This document shows, one piece after another, positions 1-6,454 of a stretch of DNA of 21,584 nucleotides (its first letter is position 1; the number at the start of each line of letters is the position of its first letter). Under the pieces are notes generated by a model, which did no database searches, was not told where the DNA came from, and saw only the letters and a list, made by a program, of their open reading frames with translations. Source of the DNA: CAYSRC01 sp964433495. GTDB lineage: Bacteria > Bacillota > Clostridia > Oscillospirales > Ruminococcaceae. The translations under genes were made by a program, and so were the position numbers. The stretch is taken from NCBI GenBank assembly GCA_964433495.1, contig CAYSRC010000043.1, forward strand, positions 1-21,584, written 5' to 3'.

Positions 1-50
1 GAGTAGCCGTTAGCTACTCCCCGGAGCGAATCGCCGTATAGGATTTTTGA

Positions 51-108
51 GCAAAAATAATGCGGAGTGTCCTTTAAGGATACTCAAATCCTATAAGGAC
101 ACTCCGCA
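51..108 (-). terminator. Intrinsic terminator of the tRNA-Gln/Pro operon
   Basis: Positions 61-80 and 89-108 form a nearly perfect 20-bp inverted repeat (arm TGCGGAGTGTCCTT...). On the minus strand it directly follows the CCA end of tRNA-Pro and is followed by TTATTTTTG, the classic stem plus U-run. A second possible pairing (TATAGGATTT at 36-45 with AAATCCTATA at 86-95) overlaps it. A small 7-bp hairpin also sits at 1-19. Confidence 0.85.
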
Positions 109-185
109 TGGTCGGAGTGGCGGGACTTGAACCCGCGGCCTCTTGGTCCCGAACCAAGCACTCTACCAAACTGAGCCACACCCCG
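109..185 (-). tRNA. tRNA-Pro (anticodon CGG)
   Basis: Read on the minus strand, the 77-nt segment folds as a tRNA with acceptor CGGGGTG pairing CACTCCG, a D-arm GCTCAGTTTGGTAGAGT, anticodon stem CTTGG/CCAAG with loop TTCGGGA, and a T-arm CGGG-TTCAAGT-CCCG. The anticodon CGG reads proline CCG codons. The CCA end is encoded (109-111 in complement). It is the second gene of a two-tRNA unit, 43 nt after tRNA-Gln, with a terminator right behind it. Confidence 0.96.
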
Positions 186-228
186 AAAATTAAAACCGAC
201 AGCTTAAGCGAAAAGCCATCGGCCTTTT

Positions 229-302
229 TGGTTGCGGAACTAGGATTCGAACCCAGACAAACAGAGTCAGAGTCTGTCGTGCTACCCTTACACAATTCCG
301 CA
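229..302 (-). tRNA. tRNA-Gln (anticodon CTG)
   Basis: On the minus strand the acceptor TGCGGAA pairs TTCCGCA. The anticodon stem ACAGA/TCTGT carries loop CTCTGAC, giving anticodon CTG for glutamine CAG codons. The T-loop is GTTCGAATC and a CCA end is encoded (74 nt in all). It is the promoter-proximal gene of the Gln-Pro tRNA operon. Confidence 0.95.
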
Positions 303-315
303 ATGTCCAAGATTT

Positions 316-343
316 ATTATATCAATTTTTCCCGTTTTGTCAA
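316..343 (-). promoter_or_regulatory. Sigma-A promoter of the tRNA-Gln/Pro operon
   Basis: On the minus strand a consensus -35 TTGACA (338-343) and a consensus -10 TATAAT (316-321) are separated by 16 bp, with TG one base upstream of the -10 (extended -10). The start point would fall about 7 nt before tRNA-Gln. Such a near-ideal promoter suits stable RNA genes. Confidence 0.88.
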
Positions 344-439
344 TAGTCTGTGCAGAAAAAAAGGCGCGTCACAAAACAATCCCGCCGCCCGCCCGTGTTT
401 CGGGGCAGGTGCGCGAGTACCGACACTCTCTCCCGCAAA

Positions 440-466
440 ATTTATGCGCCGCACTTCATGACAAAG
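440..466. repeat. Left copy of 27-bp target-site duplication
   Basis: This 27-bp sequence begins ATTTATGCGCCGCACTTCAT and ends GACAAAG. It is identical to 1520-1546, and the two copies abut the termini of the insertion sequence exactly. The following T also matches, so the repeat can be read as 28 bp. Confidence 0.9.
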
Positions 467-1519
467 TGTAAGATTGTCAAACATGTTGGACAAGGAATTC
501 GATAGGAGAAAGCCAAGTGAGAGGCCGCATCGGGAAGTTGTTGGAGCGGCGGTTATGAACGGCAAGTTGTTTCTCAAAATCAGCCAGGGAGAAAAAAGAA
601 TGTGTGTCATAAAAACGTTTCCGGTCCTCTCTGTGGCTGCGCTCTACCTTGCCATTATGTCTGGGAGTATAAGGGCGGATTAGTTTATGCTGGATGCCCG
701 GCTCAGCGGCAGTATTCTCAAAAAGGGTTTGGATATCCCGTTTGCTGTTGGAAAAGCGGTCGGTAAACTCAAAGCCATTGTCTGTCTGGACACATTCCAC
801 ACGGATTCCCCTGCGTGCGTACCACTTCACCAAGCGGTTGAGAAAGTCGGCTGAGGAGTAGGTAGACTGCTCGGGATAGGCGGCCAGGAAGCGGAGTCTT
901 GTGAACTCATCAATAGCGGTGTACCGGAAAAGACGCAGCTCCGGGTCTGTGATACAGCGGCGGGGGACGACCTTCACATCCACCTGGATTCGCTGGCCGG
1001 GATAGGTCATTTGCTCATAGGGCTTTGGAGTATAGGCCTTTTTCTTCTTCTCTTCCGGAAACATACCCAGCTTGCGCATCACGCGAAACAGACTCTCAGG
1101 CCGGCGGGTATAGCCACGCTGTTTCAGGCGGTGCCACAGCTCTACCAGGCCGAGCTGCGGATTGCGGCGGCGCATATCCCGGATTAGTTTCAGTTCTGCT
1201 TCGGTATGCTGGTTCGGATGGTTGTGAGGACGCCGGGACTGACAGACCAGGGATTCGACTCTGCCATCCCACCGTGCCCGCCAAAAGTAGATGTATGACC
1301 GGCTTCGGTTGTATTTCCGGCTGGCACGGCTGACGCCGTATTTCTCTGCATATTTCATTAGGGATTGTCTGTATGCCATGTCCTGTGTTATACTTTTGCT
1401 CATGAAGGATGTGGCCTCCTCTCGGTTGCGTTAGGTGTGGTAACTCAACTTTAACCGATTTGGCCTCATCCTTCTACCTTTTTCTGCCACTACTGTCCAA
1501 TATCTATTGTACTCCTGCA
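467..1519 (-). mobile_element. Complete DDE insertion sequence, 1053 bp, with 27-bp target duplication
   Basis: The element starts TGTAAGAT (467) and ends CTCCTGCA (1519), so both ends read TG...CA. The inverted ends are imperfect but share TTGGACA at terminal positions 20-26 on both sides. One transposase gene fills it. The 27-bp direct repeats on either side are far longer than the 4-15 bp usual for IS481-like elements. They recall the 24-29 bp duplications reported for the IS1202 subgroup, but I assign no family from memory alone. Both ends, both repeats and an unbroken transposase are present, so it appears recent and possibly active. Confidence 0.9.
477..1403 (-). CDS. DDE (integrase-core) transposase
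   Basis: This 308-residue transposase moves the surrounding insertion sequence. The N-terminal 60 residues are a helix-turn-helix DNA-binding region (KYGVSRASRKYNRSRSYIYFW around 21-41), followed by an HTH_29/IS481-like linker rich in basic residues. The rve catalytic core runs from about 130 to 300. The likely catalytic triad is D142 (in QVDVKVV), D208 (in QTDNGFEF) and E254 (in HNGKVERSHRE), all present. The start at 1403 has an AGGAGG about 11 nt upstream. A second Met at residue 9 is possible. The reading frame is unbroken. The family is IS481/IS3-related by appearance, and the exact family needs comparison with a curated IS set. Confidence 0.9.
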   Translation of the reverse strand: MSKSITQDMAYRQSLMKYAEKYGVSRASRKYNRSRSYIYFWRARWDGRVESLVCQSRRPHNHPNQHTEAELKLIRDMRRRNPQLGLVELWHRLKQRGYTRRPESLFRVMRKLGMFPEEKKKKAYTPKPYEQMTYPGQRIQVDVKVVPRRCITDPELRLFRYTAIDEFTRLRFLAAYPEQSTYSSADFLNRLVKWYARRGIRVECVQTDNGFEFTDRFSNSKRDIQTLFENTAAEPGIQHKLIRPYTPRHNGKVERSHREDRKRFYDTHSFFSLADFEKQLAVHNRRSNNFPMRPLTWLSPIEFLVQHV

Positions 1520-1546
1520 ATTTATGCGCCGCACTTCATGACAAAG
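1520..1546. repeat. Right copy of 27-bp target-site duplication
   Basis: Identical to 440-466. It ends four bases before the -35 box of the ydbC promoter, so the insertion separated that promoter from its original upstream sequence without disrupting it. Confidence 0.9.
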
Positions 1547-1550
1547 TATA

Positions 1551-1579
1551 TTGTTTTTTTATCCATTTTAAGGTAGAAT
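1551..1579 (+). promoter_or_regulatory. Probable sigma-A promoter of the ydbC-like gene
   Basis: TTGTTT (1551-1556) and TAGAAT (1574-1579) are separated by 17 bp, 35 nt upstream of the chosen start codon. The insertion-sequence target repeat ends immediately upstream at 1546. Confidence 0.65.
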
Positions 1580-1614
1580 AAGAGAAACTATAAATGATAC
1601 CGAGGTTATTTGTC

Positions 1615-1836
1615 ATGCCCGAATTCAAATACGAAATTGTCGAACAGATCGGCGTTTTGTCCGAGAGCGCAAACGGCTGGAGTCGCGAGCTCAACTTTAT
1701 AAGCTGGAACGGAAGGGACCCCAAATACGATATACGCGACTGGGCCCCCGGCAACGAAAAGATGGGCAAAGGGATTTCCCTTTCCTTAGAAGAGGCCAAG
1801 GCGCTGAAGGAAATTCTCAACTCGCTCGACATATGA
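1615..1836 (+). CDS. YdbC/PC4-family single-stranded DNA-binding protein
   Basis: A 73-residue protein with the PC4-like fold typical of bacterial YdbC proteins, which bind single-stranded nucleic acid as dimers. Seen in the sequence are the family's conserved blocks: EIVEQIGVLSESANGW near the start, ELNFISWNGRDPKYDIRDW in the middle, and MGKGISLSLEEAKALKEIL at the end. The start at 1615 was preferred over an upstream in-frame ATG at 1594 because GAGG lies 9 nt upstream and the shorter product matches the usual family length of about 70-75 residues. It has its own promoter and a weak terminator candidate downstream. The precise cellular role is not settled for this family; transcription or replication support is inferred from ssDNA binding. 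Confidence 0.9.
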   Translation: MPEFKYEIVEQIGVLSESANGWSRELNFISWNGRDPKYDIRDWAPGNEKMGKGISLSLEEAKALKEILNSLDI

Positions 1837-1951
1837 CCGAGCGCCGGGCGTCTTCCGACCGTGAGACAGCGGGGGCCGCTCGCTTTTTGACGCCGCTTCA
1901 ATCCGCCGTCCGACAGCGTGGCCTTTGCTCCCTATCAAGACCGCGCAGTCT

Positions 1952-1979
1952 CCCTGCAGCGTTTTACACTGCGGGGTTT
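1952..1979 (+). terminator. Weak terminator candidate after the ydbC-like gene
   Basis: A 10-bp imperfect stem (1952-1961 with 1967-1976, one mismatch and one G-T pair) with loop TTTTA is followed by only a short TTTAAAC. It could end ydbC transcripts before the HD gene. Confidence 0.4.
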
Positions 1980-2042
1980 AAACAATAAATCTCTTTGCCG
2001 CCACAAAGCCTGTTATGCAGCAACTCGAAAGGTAAAACAGCC

Positions 2043-2618
2043 GTGTCCGAATACAAAGACCGTTTTTTTGAAGCCTATCAGATGAATATATCGCGCGACG
2101 GCAACGTCGAGCTGCTCGATTGGCTCGACAAGCGCACCGATTTTTTCTCGGCGCCTGCGAGCACGCGCTTTCACGGCGCGGTGCCCGAGGGGCTTGTGAT
2201 GCACTCGCTCAATGTATATGATCTGCTCAGCGAGCGCAACGAGCGCGAGGGCTTCCCCGAAAACAGGGAGAGCGTCGCCATCGTCTCCCTGCTGCACGAT
2301 TTGTGCAAAACCGAGTTTTACAAGGAGAGTACCCGAAACGTCAAGAACGAGTTCACGGGGCAGTGGGAAAAGGTTCCCTATTATTCAATCGAGGACAAAT
2401 TCCCCTTCGGTCACGGTGAAAAATCGGTCTTTCTCATCGAACGGTTTATGCGCCTCAAGCCCGCCGAGGCAATAGCCATACGCTGGCACATGGGCGGGTT
2501 TGACGACAACTCGAGGGTCGGCGGCTTTAATGTTGCCAACGCCTTCGGAAAATATCCCCTCGCCGTCAAGCTGCACCTCTGCGACCTCGAGGCAACCTAC
2601 CTTATTGAGAAGGACTGA
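2043..2618 (+). CDS. HD-domain metal-dependent phosphohydrolase
   Basis: A 191-residue soluble protein of the HD superfamily, whose members hydrolyse phosphomonoesters or nucleotides with a metal bound by His and Asp. The metal ligands are visible: H54 (MHSLNVYD), the H85-D86 pair in SLLHDLCK, H124 (FGHGEKS), H149 (RWHMGG) and D181 (LHLCDLEA). The order fits small HDIG-type enzymes such as phage or dNTPase-like hydrolases, but the substrate cannot be read from sequence. The GTG start at 2043 follows an AAAGGT about 10 nt upstream. A TTG at 1995 is in frame but would add a non-conserved tail and lacks a ribosome site. A terminator follows 8 nt after the stop. No promoter was clearly identified. 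Confidence 0.85.
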   Translation: MSEYKDRFFEAYQMNISRDGNVELLDWLDKRTDFFSAPASTRFHGAVPEGLVMHSLNVYDLLSERNEREGFPENRESVAIVSLLHDLCKTEFYKESTRNVKNEFTGQWEKVPYYSIEDKFPFGHGEKSVFLIERFMRLKPAEAIAIRWHMGGFDDNSRVGGFNVANAFGKYPLAVKLHLCDLEATYLIEKD

Positions 2619-2625
2619 CGCATAG

Positions 2626-2644
2626 ACCTGTCGGACAGGTTTTT
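2626..2644 (+). terminator. Terminator after the HD hydrolase gene
   Basis: ACCTGT (2626-2631) and ACAGGT (2635-2640) form a 6-bp stem with loop CGG and are followed by TTTT. It lies 7 nt after the HD gene stop codon. Confidence 0.6.
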
Positions 2645-3101
2645 GGGCGCATTGTCCTATTCTCTCGGGCAATCGGCGCCTGTGTGTGGGGTCAGAGCCA
2701 TCGGCTGTCCCCTGCCCGCTTTTTTTTTAGAATACCATCCGTTTTTTCGCCCCTCCGCGCGTTTTTTTCTGCGCGGGGGCGTTTTGCTACATACATCCTT
2801 TTGCACATACCGTTTTTTTCACGGGCCGTGTGTAAAGCCGCTGATGGATTGCGCCCTTGACCTTAACGCTCTCTTCCCGTTCGTGATAGGAATGACACGC
2901 GGCAGCGCTCCCATACACCTGGGAATTCCGTCACATACTCGTCCAACTTATATATGATGTATGTGCATAGGGGGCCGTCAACGTCAGCTGCCTAAGGGAT
3001 TGTTTTCGCAAAACGGTGTTGCCCGAACAGACCTGCTGTCGAGCCTTTTGCCCGTAGCTTACAGTCCCTCTGCCGATTCGCGGCCCTTAGGCTTTTACTC
3101 T

Positions 3102-3151
3102 GAGGCTCCCCTGTGTAAGGGGAGCTGCTCGCACAGCGGGCTGAGGGGTTG
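3102..3151 (+). repeat. Palindromic repeat, copy 1 (GGCTCCC...GGGAG family)
   Basis: The copy begins GAGGCTCCCCTGTGTAAGGG and ends CTGAGGGGTTG. The first arm GGCTCCCC pairs GGGGAGCT around a TGTGTAA apex, followed by a second smaller hairpin and a terminal GGGRTTG. Related copies lie at 3212, 5857, 8745, 8857, 12471, 12693 and 12856. Confidence 0.8.
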
Positions 3152-3211
3152 CCTGTACAAGACTTTGTCGTCTGAACGGCCTTTTGTTGCAAACATGAGC
3201 TTATCGCTCGA

Positions 3212-3262
3212 CAATCCCTCCGTCACGGCTTCGCCGCGCCGCCTCATTTTTACACATAACGG
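3212..3262 (-). repeat. Palindromic repeat, copy 2 (degenerate, inverted)
   Basis: Reads CAATCCCTC (3212) towards TTTTTACACATAA on the plus strand, so it is oriented opposite to copy 1. The apex still reads TTTACACA, but the flanking C-run/G-run stem has decayed. Confidence 0.55.
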
Positions 3263-3330
3263 CTCGATCTTTCTCATATCCGTAAGGCGTTGTCTGTACC
3301 CTGCTTTCCGTGACTTGGCCCAACCTAAAG

Positions 3331-3373
3331 CCCCCTTTCCGAACACCGTACCAACCTGTGTTCGGAAAGGGGG
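3331..3373. repeat. Perfect 16-bp hairpin with conserved CGTACC loop
   Basis: CCCCCTTTCCGAACAC (3331-3346) pairs perfectly with 3358-3373 around the 11-nt loop CGTACCAACCT. The loop and the CCGAAC stem base match hairpins at 5861, 12471 and 12705. It lies about 60 bp past the stop codon of the minus-strand EF-G paralogue and could help end its transcript, although no strong T-run follows. Confidence 0.85.
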
Positions 3374-3432
3374 ACGCTTTAACGGTCGGCTGTGCAGACA
3401 TACCGTCGGCCCAGAAACAGAGAAGTACGGTT

Positions 3433-5514
3433 TTACTCCTCTTCGGCCTCGCGCAGATCCTTGGCCTCGTCGATGACCTTTTGCTCGAGGTTGCCGGGCA
3501 ACGGCTCGTAGCGCGCAAACTCGATGGTGTAAAAGCCGCGGCCCTGTGTGGTCGAGCGCATGTAGGTTGTGAAGTCGTTCGTCTCGGACATCGGCACCTC
3601 GGCCTCGACGACCTGAAGGCCCTTTTCCTCCGACGGATTCATGCCGAGGACGCGCCCGCGGCGCTTGTTTATCTCGCCCATGAGGTCGCCCGTGTTCGCG
3701 TCGGGCACCGTCGCGGTGAGTTTGCCTATCGGCTCGAGGATGGCGGGCTTGGCCTGGGCGCACGCCGCCTTGTAGGCAAGGCGCGCAGCCGACTTGAACG
3801 CGACCTCCTTGGAGTCGACGGGGTGATACTTGCCGTCGAACAGCGTCGCCTTGACCCCCGTCATCGGGTAACCCGCGAGGACGCCGTGCTGCATCGCCTC
3901 GCGAAGGCCCTTTTCGACTGCGGGGATAAACTCCTTGGGGACGACGCCGCCGACAATGGCGTTGACAAACTCAAAGTCATTGCCGTCGCTAAGGGGCTCA
4001 AAGCGGATCTGGACAACGCCGTACTGCCCCGCGCCGCCCGACTGCTTTTTGTGTTTGCCCTCTGCCTCGGCCTTGGCGCGGATGGTCTCGCGGTAGGCGA
4101 CGCGCGGGGGCTCGAGCTCGAGCTCGACGCCGAACTTGGATTTGAGCTTGCTGACCGCGACGTCGAGATGCTGCTCGCCGAGGCCGGACAGAATCTGCTG
4201 CGTCGTCTCGGGGTTGACCTCATAGTGCAGCGTGGGATCCTCGTCCATAAGCTTCTGAATCGCAGAGGCTATCTTGCTCTCATCGCCCTTCTTTTTGGCC
4301 TTGATGGCCATGCGCATGCCGGGCTTGGGAAGGGCCACATCCTCGACCCTGTAGACAGCATCGGGCTTGCACAGGGTGTCGCCGGTCTTGACATTGCCGA
4401 GCTTGGTAACCGCGCCGATATCCCCGGCGCTTATCTCCTTTGCGTCAATCTGCTTTTTGCCCTTGAGGTACATGAGCTTGCCGGGCTTTTCGGTCTCACC
4501 CGTGCGCGAGTCGACAAGCGACATATCGGCGGTGAGCTTGCCCGAGAGGACCTTGACATAGGACAGCTTGCCGACAAACGGGTCTGCAATGGTCTTAAAG
4601 ACATAGGCGACGGTGGGGCCGCTCGGCGAATAGGCCACAACCGCGGGCTTGCCGTCCTTGTCGAGCAGATGGGTCTCGGACACGTCCGCGGGCGAGGGCA
4701 GCATCTTGCGCATCGCCTCGAGGACGATAATCATACCCTCGAGCGTGAGGCTGTCACCGCATACGACGGGCGCGATGACACCGCTCTTGACGCCGGCGCG
4801 AACCGCCTTGACAATCTCCTCGTCGGTAAACGGCTCATCGTTGAAGAACTTTTCCATCAGCTCGTCGGACGTCTCGGCGACCGCCTCGTTGATGGCGGAC
4901 AAAAGCTCTTCGAGATGGGGATGAGACGCGGGCATGTCGACCTGCGACTCGACGCCGTCCTTATAGGTGAACGCCTTCTTTTGGAGAAGGTCGACGTAGA
5001 TTGTGGGCTTGCCCTCCTCAACAACGGGCATCATCACGGGGCAGACCGAGGTGCCGAACTCGGCTTTAAGGGACTCAAAGACCTTAAAGAAGTCGGCGTG
5101 CTCGGTGGCCATCTTGCTTATAAAGAACATCTTGGCCTTGCCGTTCTTTTCGGCGAGCTTATACGCCTTTTCGGCGCCGACCGAAATGCCCGAGCGGGCC
5201 GAGACGGTTATGATGACCGAGTCGCACGCCATGATGCCCTCGTAGCTGCCGAGCTCAAAGTCAAACAGACCGGGCACGTCGATGAGATTGACATGGGTCT
5301 CTTTATATTCAAACGGGGCGATCGACGCCGAAATGGACGCCTTGCGGCGAATCTCCTCGGGGTCATAGTCGGACACCGTATTCCCCTCGGCCACCGAGCC
5401 GAGCCTGTCGGTGCTTTTCGCGACGTACATCAGAGCCTCGGTAAGGCTGGTCTTCCCGCTGCCGCCGTGTCCTGCAAGCATGATGTTTCTGATTTTGTCC
5501 GGAGCATAGCTCAT
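3433..5514 (-). CDS. Elongation factor G-like translational GTPase (EF-G paralogue)
   Basis: A 693-residue protein with full EF-G architecture: G domain (1-270), domain II with the LYLKGKKQ-type barrel, domain III (QKLMDEDPTLHYE), domain IV (GGAGQYGVVQIRFEP, then KEFIPAVEKGLREAM) and domain V (LEPIGKLTATVPDANTGDLMGEINKRRGRV). EF-G drives ribosomal translocation; this belongs to the divergent EF-G-like branch, since the P-loop is GHGGSGKT (15-22) rather than the usual AHIDAGKT. G3 is DVPG (79-82). The G4 motif, normally NKxD, reads SKMA (133-136), which should weaken guanine selectivity. The ATG at 5514 has AGGGGG 9 nt upstream; an in-frame TTG-like extension upstream is unlikely. It is monocistronic. 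Its role (backup translocase, rescue or stress factor) is not determined. Confidence 0.9.
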   Translation of the reverse strand: MSYAPDKIRNIMLAGHGGSGKTSLTEALMYVAKSTDRLGSVAEGNTVSDYDPEEIRRKASISASIAPFEYKETHVNLIDVPGLFDFELGSYEGIMACDSVIITVSARSGISVGAEKAYKLAEKNGKAKMFFISKMATEHADFFKVFESLKAEFGTSVCPVMMPVVEEGKPTIYVDLLQKKAFTYKDGVESQVDMPASHPHLEELLSAINEAVAETSDELMEKFFNDEPFTDEEIVKAVRAGVKSGVIAPVVCGDSLTLEGMIIVLEAMRKMLPSPADVSETHLLDKDGKPAVVAYSPSGPTVAYVFKTIADPFVGKLSYVKVLSGKLTADMSLVDSRTGETEKPGKLMYLKGKKQIDAKEISAGDIGAVTKLGNVKTGDTLCKPDAVYRVEDVALPKPGMRMAIKAKKKGDESKIASAIQKLMDEDPTLHYEVNPETTQQILSGLGEQHLDVAVSKLKSKFGVELELEPPRVAYRETIRAKAEAEGKHKKQSGGAGQYGVVQIRFEPLSDGNDFEFVNAIVGGVVPKEFIPAVEKGLREAMQHGVLAGYPMTGVKATLFDGKYHPVDSKEVAFKSAARLAYKAACAQAKPAILEPIGKLTATVPDANTGDLMGEINKRRGRVLGMNPSEEKGLQVVEAEVPMSETNDFTTYMRSTTQGRGFYTIEFARYEPLPGNLEQKVIDEAKDLREAEEE

Positions 5515-5571
5515 GATGAATGTCCCCCTAATAAATGCGGAACCCTCGGTTCCAAATTTCACATCTTAATA

Positions 5572-5600
5572 ATTTTAACATAAAATCGCCTGCATTTAAA
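5572..5600 (-). promoter_or_regulatory. Candidate promoter of the EF-G paralogue
   Basis: On the minus strand TTTAAA (5595-5600) and TAAAAT (5572-5577) are 17 bp apart, with TG one base upstream of the -10. The leader of about 50 nt contains the small palindrome GGAACC-CTC-GGTTCC (5539-5553). Confidence 0.45.
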
Positions 5601-5639
5601 TAGCATTTGGTTAAAACCTACAATGTCGAATGTGTAGAA

Positions 5640-5850
5640 TCAGAGGTCTGATTTTTGTGCAACTTGAATAAAAAGTTTTTTGCCCACACCGGCGATATCG
5701 AGTTTATTGGTAAGAACATGTTCTTGCCGCAAAATATTGCGGGCTTTCTTTAATCCTCTCATCTTCTTTAAACGGAATGGGATGCTGCTTATACCGTCTG
5801 CATTTAAGGGCAGCTTGGCTTGCTTCGAGCTCAAAAAGCCTCCGTTTTTT
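5640..5850 (-). pseudogene. Possible remnant of an unidentified gene
   Basis: On the minus strand one frame ends with RNILRQEHVLTNKLDIAGVG then KKLFIQVAQKSDL and a stop at 5640. This composition resembles the last strand of a SAM-dependent methyltransferase. The overlapping frame just upstream also looks protein-like (FELEASQAALKCRRYKQHPI), suggesting a frameshift. The upstream end runs straight into the palindromic repeat and there is no ribosome site. I do not recognise the gene, and chance cannot be excluded. Confidence 0.25.
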
Positions 5851-5856
5851 GGTGGG

Positions 5857-5985
5857 AGGGCCGAACGCCGTTCCGATTTCGTTCGGTAAAGAAGCCCCAA
5901 GGGCAAGGTCACGCTCCATCGGCAGCTTCACCGACTCCCTTTACACTCACCCCGCATGCATCCGAGGGGCTAACCGAATGCCAAA
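5857..5985 (-). repeat. Palindromic repeat, copy 3, expanded with two internal hairpins
   Basis: On the plus strand it contains CCGAACG (5861-5867) pairing CGTTCGG (5880-5886) around loop CCGTTCCGATTT. Further on, CCCC (5950-5953) pairs GGGG (5966-5969) next to TCCCTTTACACTCA. The parts match those of the copies at 12471 and 12693, but here they are spread apart by unrelated sequence, so the copy looks rearranged. Confidence 0.65.
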
Positions 5986-6078
5986 GAGACGGACATACGG
6001 ATGTTTGACATTCGGCGCGATATTATGTGCCTTCCGGGCTATCGTTCCGATTACGACGCGCATCTTCCGCGCGGACGA

Positions 6079-6105
6079 TCGGGCTATCGTTCCTATTAAG
6101 CCCGA
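6079..6105 (+). repeat. Hairpin with conserved TCGTTCCTATTA loop, copy A
   Basis: TCGGGCT (6079-6085) pairs AGCCCGA (6099-6105) around ATCGTTCCTATTA. The loop is shared with the hairpin at 12615-12638, where the stem sequence is entirely different. Confidence 0.7.
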
Positions 6106-6349
6106 CAGCTCGGCCGTTCGGTAAAGTGACTCAAGAGCAAGGGATTCAATCCCCTGTCAGCTAACGCAGACAGCCTCCCCAAATACAGGAAACAGGCGTC
6201 CGTCATAACTACACCGCTTCTCAACGCGGCTTTTGCCGTCCGTCTGCAATCAATCGGGAACCCAAGCACAAGGGAGAAAAACACCGAAACAGTTCACAGC
6301 CGCAGGGTAAAACTCGGCAAACGAGGTTTTGATGCTGCCGACAACAAAA

Positions 6350-6388
6350 AACAGATTTCCGGCGGTCGGGTCGGAAATCTGTTTTTTT
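6350..6388 (-). terminator. Bidirectional terminator behind the chemotaxis receptor gene
   Basis: AACAGATTTCCG (6350-6361) pairs CGGAAATCTGTT (6372-6383). The stem is followed by a T-run on both strands (TTTTTTT on plus, TTTTTTG on minus). For the minus strand it lies about 70 bp after the receptor stop codon. Confidence 0.85.
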
Positions 6389-6454
6389 GACATTCACAAA
6401 AACCTATGCCGTGCTTGCGGATTTTAATTCCGAGACTTGTACCCGCGACCGGCC

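Larger units (their letters stand above)
2645..3432. other. Gene-less, repeat-containing region
   Basis: No reading frame here looks like a protein: candidate frames have no ribosome site, no recognisable motif and run through palindromes. It contains a GC-rich hairpin near 2748-2786 (CGCCCC...GGGGCG followed by TTTT), two palindromic repeat copies (3102-3151 and 3212-3262), and a perfect 16-bp hairpin at 3331-3373. The region separates the rightward HD gene from the leftward EF-G paralogue, so transcripts converge on it. Confidence 0.7.
5601..6454. other. Gene-less region with repeats and a gene remnant
   Basis: No intact gene is supported. The region holds a possible decayed coding stretch (5640-5850, minus), a palindromic repeat with internal hairpins (5857-5985), two short sequences sharing GGGCTATCGTTCC (6037-6049 and 6081-6093), a half copy of the repeat end (CAATCCCC at 6147), and a bidirectional terminator (6350-6388). 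The rest (6185-6340) shows nothing I can name. Confidence 0.6.

Noticed and set aside
440..466. Target repeat of the insertion sequence as a dif/Xer site
   Set aside because: It contains a GGCGCATAA-like stretch on the minus strand, but the second arm and 6-bp centre of a dif site are missing.
2643..2957. Plus-strand frame in the region after the HD gene
   Set aside because: Runs through a terminator and a GC-rich hairpin, has no ribosome site and no protein-like composition.
3310..5583. A 757-codon open frame on the plus strand opposite the EF-G paralogue
   Set aside because: It mirrors the EF-G gene, has no ribosome site or recognisable motif, and its open length is explained by codon bias on the other strand.
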